Positions 42,499 through 52,771 of a stretch of 64,000 nt of DNA are shown here, piece by piece. Every line of letters begins with the position of its first letter. Within the stretch, counting starts at the first letter, position 1. Both the position numbers and the translations under genes were made by a program. The DNA comes from Gordionus sp. m RMFG-2023 (Eukaryota; Nematomorpha; Gordioida; Chordodea; Parachordodidae), in contig NC_088775.1 of the NCBI RefSeq assembly GCF_954871325.1, positions 91,146,805 through 91,210,804 on the forward strand, read 5' to 3'. The notes under the pieces were generated by a model, which saw only the letters and a program-made list of their open reading frames with translations, was not told the DNA's origin and did not search any database.

Positions 42499-42894
42499 CA
42501 GGCCCATATTTTATTTAAAAATATTCGGCCCGACCCGACCCGGCAATATTTTATTTAAAAATATTCGGCCCGACCCGACCCGGCAATATTTTATTTAAAA
42601 ATATTCGGCCCGACCCGACCCGGCAATATTTTATTTAAAAATATTCGGCCCGACCCGACCCGGCCCATATTTTATTTAAAAATATTCGGCCCGACCCGAC
42701 CCGGCAATATTTTATTTAAAAATATTCGGCCCGACCCGACCCGGCAATATTTTATTTAAAAATATTCGGCCCGACCCGACCCGGCAATATTTTATTTAAA
42801 AATATTCGGTCCGACCCGGCTCGAACCCAATTTTTTTTAAAATAAATTAGCGGGTACGGGCCTCTACTTGCCGCTACTTTTTCAGACCTCTAGT
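42499..42894. mobile_element. GGCCC-rich hAT MITE, right part, with 8 x 40-bp expansion
   Basis: Continues the MITE broken at 35143 and ends in the family-like CAGACCTCTA. Between 42500 and 42820 a 40-bp unit (AATATTTTATTTAAAAATAT then TCGGCCCGACCCGACCCGGC) is repeated eight times; two junctions read GGCCCATATT instead of GGCAATATT. Confidence 0.85.
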
Positions 42895-43560
42895 CCATGC
42901 CAGGTCGCAAAATAACCATATAATCAATCGGGGGCCTAACAGTATAAGAGTTGCTAACTTCTTAACTCCTGATGGGTGCTTTAAGACCTAAATGTTCTGA
43001 CAATAATCCCAGGGCCTTGATGAAAATTAATAGCTTAGTATTTAAAGCAATTCCAGGATATAAATCGACCAAAATATTTATAATTTGGGTTCTGGAGAGT
43101 TGAAAATATATTAAGTTTTGGTATCATTATTATATTACATTTATATTGTAAAAATTTTGTATATCTTCCACATATTTCAAACACCTTTAAAAAATTATGT
43201 ATAAGTTAGTAAAAGATCCCTACACAGTTGGTCCTAACACTTTGGGGATTTATGATGCTTTATCTATTGATCGGATTTGTATACCATTCTCAGGTTCGGT
43301 TTGTTACCATCACCGTTTTTTGAGATATTCAAAGAATAAATGTATGGCGCCAAATTCACATAAGCCTCGCATTTTTTAAAAATTTACAAATAAAACGTAA
43401 TATAGATCGATAGAGAAAGGATTTGCATCAGTTCGATATGTATCATGATATTAACCCTTATATATAAGCAGTGTAAACCTATCAAATTTGTATTTTGTTT
43501 AATTTCCATTTGGTTAGGCATATATATAATATATATATTTGAAAAATCGCCATTTTTTTG
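42895..43560. other. Intergenic
   Basis: No recognised repeat. A 60-codon plus frame at 43197-43379 has no motif or support. Confidence 0.4.
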
Positions 43561-43562
43561 AA

Positions 43563-43775
43563 AAGCATCTGTGGCCTAGTCGGCAAAAGCGTCACTTACC
43601 AATCCAATGTTCTGGGTTCGAATCCCAGTAAAGATCGTGTTTTTCTTCTTCTTAATCCAACTTGGTGGTTTCGTCCTTTGGGAGATGATATATAGGAGGC
43701 CGGACTCTACCACGTGATTCGGTTATAATATTTGTTAAATAATTAAGGGGGTCTTATTTCATTTTAACAAATTTT
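43563..43775 (+). mobile_element. tRNA-derived SINE, copy 1
   Basis: The head carries Pol III A box (TGGCCTAGTCGG, 43572-43583) and B box (GGTTCGAATCC, 43615-43625) inside a CTGGG/CCCAG T-stem. The anticodon arm does not pair, so this is not a working tRNA. The body (AACTTGGTGGTTTCGTCC, GGAGGCCGGACTCTACCAC, GGGTCTTATTTCATTTT) recurs at 49100-51185. Confidence 0.8.
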
Positions 43776-44696
43776 TTGGTCAGTATTTATTAGGGTTGTT
43801 ATTTAGAAAATTGCTATATGTTCACTTGGCAGTAATCTATCCCTAACCTATATATGGCGCCAAAAAATAATTTTTTTTAAAAAAGCTATGATCTTTCCTA
43901 GTGGGTGCTTTAAAATAATTTTTATTTTCATCAGTTTTTTCTAAGATCAAAATTAAATTTGAATTCAATTATTTCCCATTAATTTTAAATATTAAAAAAT
44001 AAGACCCATTTTAACATAGCTAAGCTTATACCTAGTCCTTTCTTAACCAAATTAGATATACGAACTTTTTCGCTAATTTAAATTTGTTTATCCACAAGGC
44101 GTGCCGAATTGATTTTTGTGTCCGAATTAAAATTTTATTAAAATACAGTTCGTAATTCAGATTACTTTTATCGACTCCCGCCCCCCCCCCCTTTATTATT
44201 TTTATTTTAACATTTAAATTAATAAAATAACGTAAATATTATCATCAGAATTGTAAATTTGACTCGACAAATACGATTCTGTGAATGCGGGGTCTTGTTG
44301 GGGATTCATATACAATATTATCATTCTACTTTAATATTTTTTAATCAATTTTCCTGTTGTGACGCTTCCTCTTACTTCTGAAATTTTTGATATAAATATA
44401 TATATTATTACCTCACACTACCTTATTAAATGTCCAATTCTTGTATTATATGACATTCTACTTTATATTTTAATTATATTCACTAATAGTAAGAGGTTCC
44501 CATTGTTATTAGGGGTCCAATAAATAAGCAGTATTGTGAGCACATGTATTTTATATCATTTTTTTCCCTCTTTCCATCAAGCATATTTTAAATTTTTCTT
44601 CTATTTTAGATGTTTTCTGTCATTTGACCGACTTGAAAAAAAATAAATATATTCTAAATTTAATTATAATTGATATATTTAAATTTCCCGAGATTG
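43776..44696. other. Intergenic, AT-rich
   Basis: A poly-C run lies at 44179-44191. No gene or repeat is recognised. Confidence 0.5.
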
Positions 44697-45280
44697 ATAA
44701 TTTTTTTTAAATCTAAAAATAGACGATTTTGAAATATAATAAATTTTTTGGAAAAAAAGTCTTACTAACTTATAGAAACTATATAAAGTTCCATGCTATC
44801 TTAAAATGTTTACTATAAAAAACTAACAAATTAATATTGATTATAGCATGCCATAGAAATGAGTTGAATTGCTAACATTTCAGGTATATATAGACTCTGA
44901 GTACGAGTTATGGCTAGTGTTGTTAAACGGCTCGATTTTAGCCTATTTTTAAAAACAGCCAAATATTTTAGCCAGAAAATTATTATCAGTCTCGATAAAA
45001 ATAGACGATTTTGAAAAATAATAAAAATTTTTTTAAGAAAATCTTACTAACTTATAGAAACTATATAAAGTTCCATGCTATCTTAAAATGTTTACCATAA
45101 AAAACTAACAAAATAATATTGATTATAGCTGCCATAGAAATGAGTTGAATTGCTAACATTTCAGGTATATATATAGACTCTGAGTTAACGAGTTATGGCT
45201 AGTGTTGTTAAACGGCTCGATTTTAGCCTATTTTTAAAAACGGCTAACTCAATAATTTAGCCAGAAAAATATTATCTATG
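44697..45280. repeat. Tandem duplication, about 282-bp unit
   Basis: ATAGACGATTTTGAAA-like sequence recurs with a 282-bp offset (44719 and 45001). Both units run through CTTATAGAAACTATATAAAG and GAGTTGAATTGCTAACATTT to GAGTTATGGC and the start of a TAGTGTTG MITE. In the first unit the MITE (from 44915) is cut off after about 70 bp; in the second it is complete. Confidence 0.88.
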
Positions 45281-45424
45281 TTCCGAGATTTCGTTGATTG
45301 ATGCATAATTCTTTGTGCCTCCTATGAGCAAAATCTTAAGGGCTGAATAATATTTTTTCTAATAAAATATTGAGTTAGCCTTTTTTTTTTAATCGGCTCA
45401 AAATGAGCCTTCCAACATCCACTA
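45200..45424. mobile_element. TAGTGTTGTTAAACGG hAT MITE, intact
   Basis: Left end TAGTGTTGTTAAACGGCTCG, right end GAGCCTTCCAACATCCACTA. Exact 8-bp target duplication GTTATGGC at 45192-45199 and 45425-45432. Confidence 0.88.
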
Positions 45425-45590
45425 GTTATGGCTTCGGGTGAAATCTAGATTAATTTTTTTTTTTTTACTATAAACTAATTCGATATTAGGGGACACCTGT
45501 CTCTAGTCAAATCAAACTTATTCACATAAGGAGGCCAGAATTGGTGGCTTGCTTCACATATGATATCCGATCCGTTTAAACTTGAATTCA

Positions 45591-45746
45591 TAGTGACGCC
45601 ATTGCGATTTAACAGCTGACAGTTTTTTTTAAAAAAAATCTGTTTATTGAGATCAATTCTTGTTTATTATTATGAATTGAATTAAAATGAACAAATGATT
45701 TTAAAAATCGATCAGATGTTAAATCGCAAACGCAATCGTGCCACTA
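45591..45746. mobile_element. TAGTGACG foldback hAT MITE, copy 1
   Basis: TAGTGACGCCATTGCGATTT on the left pairs with AAATCGCAAACGCAATCGTG then CCACTA on the right. Flanking octamers TGAATTCA and TAAATGCA agree at six of eight positions. Confidence 0.75.
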
Positions 45747-45771
45747 TAAATGCAGCTTAACCTTGAATTCA

Positions 45772-45945
45772 TAGTGACGTGATCGCGATTTAACAGCTGA
45801 CTTTTAAAAATCTGTTTTATGAGATCAATTTTTCTTTTATTAAAATCATTATTTCTTAGGTTTTTTTATTTTGAATTGAATGAACACGAACAGATGATTT
45901 TAAAAATCGATCAGCTGTTAAATCGCGATCGCAATCGCGTCACTA
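45772..45945. mobile_element. TAGTGACG foldback hAT MITE, copy 2
   Basis: TAGTGACGTGATCGCGATTT on the left pairs with AAATCGCGATCGCAATCGCG then TCACTA on the right. Flanking octamers TGAATTCA and TGAATTCG match at seven of eight. Both copies are preceded by CCTTGAATTCA or ACTTGAATTCA, so element and flank were duplicated together. Confidence 0.82.
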
Positions 45946-46108
45946 TGAATTCGAGGTAAGGAAAAAAATATTTTTTTTTTAAAAAAATGGCTTGACTCGC
46001 CGGATCTTATAAGTTGATCAAAACACAGAAAACAGATGATCGCCAAATTTACGTAAAAGTTATATTTAAATTTAAAAAAAAAAATGACAAAATACAGAAA
46101 TATTTCCT

Positions 46109-47536
46109 CTAAAATATATTCTTTATTGCGCGTAATAATGCGAGTGAGTCTTGTTTACATTTCTTTAGGATTCTCTTATCGGTAATTAAGGTTACGCAAA
46201 AAACAAGCGATATGTATAAACTATCTAAATTTTCTAAATATGCTTCAGAACGATATAATGACTCTAAGGCTTTTCCTGTACCAAAGTCGTTTGATACGCA
46301 GTTGTCTTTATCGTGGAGCAATGAGCTAGTGTCAATGGAAAGATTCGATTCGATGACATTTAGCAAGACAAAAGTGGCAAGCGGATTGTTGTATTCCATG
46401 TCTAGATAATTACGACTTGATTCCCCCTCTTTCGAATAAGTAGTCGAATTTATGATTATTCTATTTTGGAGGCAATTGTTCGTATATCTTTGTTTGATAA
46501 TTTTGTTTTTAACAATCAAATAATGCTTAATAAAGACAGTGATACTGGTCGGTATATAACATACAAAGAACAAAGCGAAAAATATTAAAGATGAAATATT
46601 AATGTTCGGTTTTCCTGCGTTGTTAGAGGAACTAAAAAAATTTAATTTATTATTTGATCTTTTGTCGAGATTAATTTTTGAAATTCGGTGTTTATCAACA
46701 TTATGGTCACGTGAATCAAATTTAATCTTTGATGGAAGACAAAATCGAAGTAAGTGATATAAATTCTTCACTCCTTTTTGTTTTGTCACAGGAACCTCGC
46801 GATCTCCAACCACTTGACGCTTCCTCTTTAAAAATTGCCGCAGGGACAGCGTTATTCGTAGAGCTAGGTATAGCATTATCAATGTTGGCACGATTGATAA
46901 TAAAATCTCGTTTAAGATATCAATTATAACTCGCCCTCTATTCCGAGAAAAGGATTCAGGCTTACCCCCATAGTAAACGGTGCGATTTAAGGATTCTTCG
47001 TAACATTCGATAACATCGTACCAAAAGTCTCCCCCAAAGCAAAAGATGGATACCAGGATCAAAAATATGTAGGGTAAAATCTTCAGTAAACGTTTTTTAT
47101 TTTGGTAAGATTTGTACTTCAGCGGAATAAGAATCGATATGTACCTATCCAATAGCAGCATGCATAGAGTTAGTCCAGAAGCCTGGGTAAACGTCCAGTA
47201 TAAGGCCCTATTATACCGACTAAAATAAATCACCCAGCTTTTAGAAAGGGAAAATTTGTGTTTAAAAATATCTCGGAACCTCTCCAAACTATTCAAGAGG
47301 TCGAAGATGCAAGCCAAAGCGGTGAACGTTAGCATATAACGGAGATAGAAATCGTGCATCGTTTTACTGTTGAGGCCTCTGATGATGTACGCAACTAAGG
47401 AATTTCCTATCATACCTAATAGTAAAAGTAGCGCTCCCACAATATATCCGACGATTATAATATAGGAAGATAAATTGTGTCTCTTTTCAGTAAATGACAA
47501 TATTATGTCCTTTGAACAATTATCTATAGTCTTCAT
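46109..47536 (-). CDS. Rhodopsin-like 7TM receptor paralog (475 aa)
   Basis: Predicted plasma-membrane receptor, separated from its relatives by the LTR element and repeats. The start is the ATG giving MKTIDNCSKD; the frame extends 14 codons further without family similarity. Landmarks: GMIGNS in TM1, ACIFD in TM2, LLLDRYISI at the TM3 end, VIECYEESLNRT in ECL2, IVPTLIMLYL in TM5, CYIPTSI in TM6, ECL3 with sequons NST and NLS and two Cys, TM7 LYISLVFCVTLITDKRI without NPxxY, and the tail ALLRAIKNIF. By eye it is closest to 18020 and 29075. Intact and intronless as read. Ligand unknown. Confidence 0.87.
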   Translation of the reverse strand: MKTIDNCSKDIILSFTEKRHNLSSYIIIVGYIVGALLLLLGMIGNSLVAYIIRGLNSKTMHDFYLRYMLTFTALACIFDLLNSLERFRDIFKHKFSLSKSWVIYFSRYNRALYWTFTQASGLTLCMLLLDRYISILIPLKYKSYQNKKRLLKILPYIFLILVSIFCFGGDFWYDVIECYEESLNRTVYYGGKPESFSRNRGRVIIDILNEILLSIVPTLIMLYLALRITLSLRQFLKRKRQVVGDREVPVTKQKGVKNLYHLLRFCLPSKIKFDSRDHNVDKHRISKINLDKRSNNKLNFFSSSNNAGKPNINISSLIFFALFFVCYIPTSITVFIKHYLIVKNKIIKQRYTNNCLQNRIIINSTTYSKEGESSRNYLDMEYNNPLATFVLLNVIESNLSIDTSSLLHDKDNCVSNDFGTGKALESLYRSEAYLENLDSLYISLVFCVTLITDKRILKKCKQDSLALLRAIKNIF

Positions 47537-48600
47537 AGATAAAAAAAAATGTTTTTTGAGAAAATATTCGCCAAGCAAGATAAAATTACAATATTTATTT
47601 ATAATATATTTAATTTCAATTTGTTTTCCATCCTGTAAAATTAGGCAAATTAATTATAAACTATTAACTCATTCATTTTATTCATTAAAGCTCATTTATT
47701 ATTGAATGAAGGGCCTAAAAATATATATATAATAAATCTTTTTATTTTCATTATTATTATTATAAAAAGAATATAAATAGTGGCATTTAATTAAAAAAAA
47801 TAATAAATAATATTTGATATGATTTTTAGTGCTGTCGATATTAAGAGTTTTGGGAAAAGTTAATCGAATTCAATTTAAACTCCTTCCTTTGCATACATAT
47901 ATTAATCCTAAGTCCCCCCCCCCCTTCTCCATCCCAACCCCAATCTTTCTAACCTTTCTATCATCTCACTAATCCATAACTAACTTAGTGTATTTGCTAA
48001 CTTCAGAATAAAAAGAATTTCGAATAATGGTTCTACTGAGAATTGAACCACCAATCCTCTGTTTGACGTGAGATCCCATCTGAATCAGCCAGCATCACTA
48101 AAAAAACTGTCATTTTCAATACATTTATAATTTACATATGACAACTATAATATCGATTAAAAGTTATTCTTTCCTAGTCTCAAACTGTAAATATCAATCC
48201 TAAGATTTGGAAATTAAGGATCAAATCTGAAGATCAATTACAATGCTTAATTAGGCGAAAAAAAATGGATGTTGGCAAGAGTGTAGATCCGTTCCAAAGT
48301 AAAAAGTAACGAGTTAATTGATACTTTTTACGATTAAAGACACATCAAACATGTTAACATATTTTGATAATAAAAAAATCAAGGTACAAAATCTACAAAT
48401 TTATTGCGCATATAAATATAACCCTGGAACATAATATATAAAAACGCTTTAAATAATCATATGAATTCTTCTAATTTCATTCATAATATCCAAATTAATT
48501 ATACAATAAATTTCATGTATACTCGCAAAATAAAATTTATATAATTCGCAAAAATATTGCTAATTTTAAAGGAAATAAATAAGATCCACAAGAGATTAAA
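47537..48600. other. Intergenic
   Basis: The first 200 bases resemble the 5' flanks of the other receptors (TTAATTATAAACTATTAACTC). A poly-C run lies at 47915-47925. Nothing else is recognised. Confidence 0.5.
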
Positions 48601-48604
48601 AGGT

Positions 48605-48935
48605 GTCCATCCAGTTGAGCGGCGTGAGCTTTTTACCCCTTTAAAGTTTGAGAATAGGCAGAGATCGTTTTGATCTCTAATTATTCGCTTTACAAGGATT
48701 AAAACTGTTTTATTCCGAATATCAGCTATCCTGAGGGAAAGGGAGAACCAGCTACTAGATGGTTCGATTAGTCTTTCACCCCTATACCCTTGTTTGATGA
48801 TCGATTTGTATCTCCGAATCGCTTCGGACCTCGGGTAGATTCCCCTGCTTCATCCTGCCCAGACATAATTCACCATCTTTCGAGTCCCAAACGTTTGCAC
48901 GCTATTTTTTCATTGCGTCGCGATTATGGCAGAAG
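48605..48935 (-). pseudogene. 28S rRNA gene fragment
   Basis: The reverse complement contains universally conserved large-subunit rRNA strings: CTCGAAAGATGGTGAATTAT, GTCTGGGCAGG, GGGTATAGGGGTGAAAGACT followed by AATCGAACCATCTAGTAGC, TTTCCCTCAGGATAGCTG, AGTTTTAATCCTTGTAAAGC, and CCTATTCTCAAACTTTAAA. The order matches domain II of animal 28S rRNA. Only about 330 bp are present and many conserved bases differ, so it is a dead dispersed fragment, not part of an rDNA unit. Confidence 0.9.
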
Positions 48936-49099
48936 TATATACTACAAGTAGATTCTTTTGAAAATTTCGTCATTTGGGGCTGGAATTTATTAAGTTTATG
49001 ATAGAGACTGACTAAGACAGTCTTCGATTGGCATTATTTTGTTTATTTTTCATTTAGATAGAAATTGGCAAATTTGATTATATATATTTAAAAAATCAT

Positions 49100-49248
49100 G
49101 ATTTTCATGGGGCTTAGTCTATAAGAGAGGCTCCTGCCACTCTCATCTTTCTGGGTTCGTATCAGGCAAGGATTATGTTTTTTTTTCCTGAAGTCAACTT
49201 GGTAGTTCTGTATTTAAGGAAGGGGGGGGGGGTGGGAAGGTGATATAT
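49100..49248 (+). mobile_element. tRNA-derived SINE copy 2, left part
   Basis: The head GGGGCTTAGTCTATAAGAG with B-box-like GGGTTCGTATC and the body GTCAACTTGGTAGTT match the SINE at 43563. It is cut at TGATATAT by a hAT element and continues at 51089. Confidence 0.75.
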
Positions 49249-51088
49249 CAGGCGCGTACGCAGGAATTTGGTCTGGGGGGGGGATAATAAATTATTTTAA
49301 GAAATAATATTTTTAATTAAAAATACTAAGCATAAATTTATTAGGATTAATAACTTTTCTAATACACAATTTTAAACTATTGTGAATTAAAAAAAAGTAT
49401 ATAAACCGGCATTTAAATGTGAATCATAAAATATAAAGTGAATATAACCCACGATATGAATCACTTAAATGACCCAAAATTGAAATTTGAATTTTTTGAG
49501 CTTTTAAAATATATAAAGTATAAAAAATTTAAATGTTGTAAATATAAATTAATACACAAAACGTTTCTTAGGAATAATTGTATTTTGTATGTTTTGAGCT
49601 AATTTTTCAATTATCAATCCTTGCTTGGCGTTAAATGTCTATGAATATTCAAAAGATCCAAATCATTCAATCTACTTTCAGATGTTGTATTTCATAGGTA
49701 TGTTTTTCACAGACTTGCAGGCCCGGCCCCTGAGCCGGACCGTATTTTAATTTTTTTAAATATACCCGGGCCGGGCTCGTAATTTTTTTTTTAAAAACAC
49801 CCGGGCTGGGCCTGAAAATTTTTTAAGAAAAAATATCCGAGCCGAGTTGTATATTTTAAAACCAAATATTTGAAATCGCCATTATTAGCTATAAATATCA
49901 AAAATAAATATAATTTATTTTAAAAAATTCGGGTTGGGCTAGCCGGGCCGGGCCTGAAAATTTTTTTAAAAAAAACCCGGGCCGGAAAAAATTTTAAAAT
50001 AAAATCTGGGCCTGGTCCTGCAAATGGTACCTCTGCAAGGCTCTTTTATTCTTCTTAAAAAAGTGAATGTTCTCTCATTAGTTTACTAAAGAGCTGCTAA
50101 TATATATATAACCATTTTAATAATTGGGAGTATAATCTAAAATGTGTTTGAAATAAAAAGCATCCATAGCATTTTTTGGGACTGTATCAACCATAGTTAA
50201 TCTTTTAATCATAGTTATTCAGCTAATAAGGCATTATAAGATATTTTAACATCTTCAGGATAAAAATATAACAAATATTTAGATTTTTTTTCTATCACCA
50301 TATGAAAAAGGTTGGGAGAGGGGACATTTGTTTTATAATACTCTTCTACTGATCCTATATTAATGTTTTGATGATGAGCTTGCTTGCTGCAAGTCGAGGG
50401 GGACAAATCAGATAGCTCTGCTTTTGACTCAACAATAACATATAAAATAAGAAATTCTTCAACAACACTAGCTCTATTTCCTTGAGTTCTAATAAAATGC
50501 TCTCCGCTATTCTCATCTTCTTAATCAAGTCAATGTTATGTTTTTGAAAAGTATTACATAAAATAGTTGTATAATTAAATAATACATTCTAATGAGAAAA
50601 AAAATTTGGAATAAGTATTGAATCCAATAATTTTCTTGCTTCTGAGGAAATATTTCTTTCAAGCCATTGTGATATTTCAGTAATAGCATTAATAATCAGC
50701 TCTTCTAACTCCAAAATAGCTGTTACTGTGGCGAAGACTCGATCTCGTTGGACAAGCTTGCAATTTTTTTCTCCCTGTTGGACAAGGAGTTTCTGGGATA
50801 ATTATTATTTTATTAAAAATTTAGATAAATATTACGCCACTAAAATTTGAAAATAATAGGTAAATTACGCCAAGGAAAACTTGAAATCGAGATTGATTGA
50901 TAAAATAACTTAGTAGATGAATGTGATAAATAAAATATATATATGTATATATGAGATAAGAATAAATATTAACAAATATAAATTAATATTAACAATAATA
51001 TTTTTGAAAAATATAATCCGGCATCTGCATTTTTTGGCTTTGGGGGGGGATTTGTCCCCCTGTCCCCCCCCCGCTGCGTACGCGCCTG
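49249..51088 (-). mobile_element. 1.84-kb hAT element inserted in a SINE
   Basis: Inverted ends CAGGCGCGTACGCAG and CTGCGTACGCGCCTG, with an exact 8-bp target duplication TGATATAT (49241-49248 and 51089-51096). The minus strand has eroded frames that look like the C-terminal half of a hAT/ZMYM-like transposase, for example VFATVTAILELEELIINAI near 50690-50750 and SVEEYYKTNVPSPNLFHMV near 50310-50370. No intact transposase remains. G-rich subterminal tracts flank both ends. Confidence 0.85.
49725..50035. mobile_element. GGCCC-rich MITE nested in the hAT element
   Basis: GCAGGCCCGGCCCCTGAGCC on the left and GGGCCTGGTCCTGCAAATG on the right, with several GGGCCGGGC blocks between. It is a diverged relative of the 8445-8741 family whose termini are less clear. 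Confidence 0.6.
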
Positions 51089-51185
51089 TGATATATAGTA
51101 GATCGGACTCGACCACGTGATTCCGTCAATATATATTTAAAAATAATAAGTCTTATTGCATTTTTTAATATATTTTTGTCGTTAT
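51089..51185 (+). mobile_element. tRNA-derived SINE copy 2, right part
   Basis: TGATATATAGTAGATCGGAC then TCGACCACGTGATTCCGTC and TAAGTCTTATTGCATTTT continue the SINE body of the 43563 copy. Confidence 0.75.
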
Positions 51186-52204
51186 TTAGTATAGTCGTAC
51201 TATATTATTTTAACCCGGCTAAAATATAGGCTAAACCAACTTTTCAGCAGAAAATTATCACTTTGGCATCGGGGGTTAAAGATAGCAGCGAATCGCCTAG
51301 AAATATACGGATTTTCTCCGGCAAAAGCCCGAAGATTGACCCGAATAAGTCGATATTTAGCCATTACCCAATGTTTAGCAATTATAGGTTGGTAATTTTA
51401 TTATTTTTTTAAAAATTGCTATTATCTAGACTTAGCAAGTCTAACATTAACCGCTTTTATACGTACATCAATGAACAAGAATAATTAATTTTAAAAACAA
51501 ATTTTCTAATCTTTAGGTCATACAATATATTAAAGGAATCTAGGAAAATAAATCCTCGAAATAAAAAAAATTAATAAAATAGGAGAAAAAATTCCAATAA
51601 ATATATAGCCGATATGAAAATCCTCAAATAAAATGTTTAAAATTTTTTTAAGAAAATCGATTCAGAAGAATTATTTTCTAAGAATTATTACTGGAGATTT
51701 TTTTTCCAGGGAATGATTTTCCGCTTACCTAAAAAAACTATAGTGACACATGGGATAAAAAAAAAATTAATTTCAAGAATTTCTTATGAGAATAACTGCA
51801 AGAAAAGGTAGCCTTTACCTAATGTCATATCTAAATATTCCATTTTTTTTTTTAAAAAAAAATCAATTTTATAAAATAATTAAAACAAATAGGAAAAGAT
51901 TCATAATACCCCTTCAATTTATTATTCCTTAATCTGGGGCAATAAAGTTTTTTTAAAGGACGAGTCTTAGAGCAACGCCTAAAATGAATGAATAAATATA
52001 TATATATCCCGTTAACTATTAAAATAAGAAACCATTATTTTGAAATGATATTTTGTATCGCTCAATTTTTTTTTTGGCTTGCTATCATTTAACGCACCCG
52101 AAACATGCTTTCTTTCACCTAAAAAACCCAGCTGTTTTTTTTAAAAAGATGTCAAAAAAATTTTGGTCGCGTTCAAAACATCGATAAAATTTAATTCCAA
52201 AAAC
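51186..52204. other. Intergenic, AT-rich
   Basis: No gene or repeat is recognised. Confidence 0.5.
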
Positions 52205-52538
52205 CAATGACATATAATAATACCTAGACTGACGATTCATTCATTAAAAGTGTACATCAATACAAATCAGCTAGAGACGCCATCTTGGTTACTGTAATAA
52301 ATATTAAAATTTTAAACGAGAGCCTAATTTTATATTATATCTGATGCAAATTTTATTAAAGAATTGCCTGATCATCGAGATAATAAGAAAAGTTATCAAT
52401 TTAATATTAGTTTTTAACATGAAAATAATTATTATAAAGGTTACCAAAATGGCGGGTCCAGCTGATTTGCTTTTAACGACGCTTAAAAATGCATTTTAAT
52501 GAATGAATCGTCAGTCTAGGTATTATTATATGTCATTG
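52205..52538. mobile_element. CAATGACATATA hAT MITE, intact copy
   Basis: Inverted ends of about 40 bp (CAATGACATATAATAATACC and GGTATTATTATATGTCATTG) and an exact 8-bp target duplication CCAAAAAC at 52197-52204 and 52539-52546. CAATG fits the hAT terminal consensus YARNG. Confidence 0.9.
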
Positions 52539-52771
52539 CCAAAAACTATCAAAAAAACCCGAGAAAGAAGCCCTTTCGTTTTATATAAAATTTCAGCCCC
52601 AACACATCATCTCAGACATACGCGAGGCTTTCATTATTCCAAGTTTTATGGTAAATGTTGTGATATAATATGTTCAATTTAATATTTAAAAATGTTTACT
52701 ATTCTGAGGCGATATTTAGTTATATATATATAAATCATTAAAAAAAATTACATTTAAGACATCATTATTAT

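Noticed and set aside
42500-42820. CRISPR-like array
   Set aside because: The 40-bp units are directly abutting with no unique spacers, and the unit is part of a MITE arm in an animal genome.
43563-43640. Functional tRNA gene
   Set aside because: A and B boxes and a T-stem are present, but the anticodon arm does not pair, and the same head and body recur at 49100, as expected for a SINE.
50215-50406. Free-standing gene of 63 codons
   Set aside because: It lies inside the 1.84-kb hAT element and reads as an eroded piece of its transposase.
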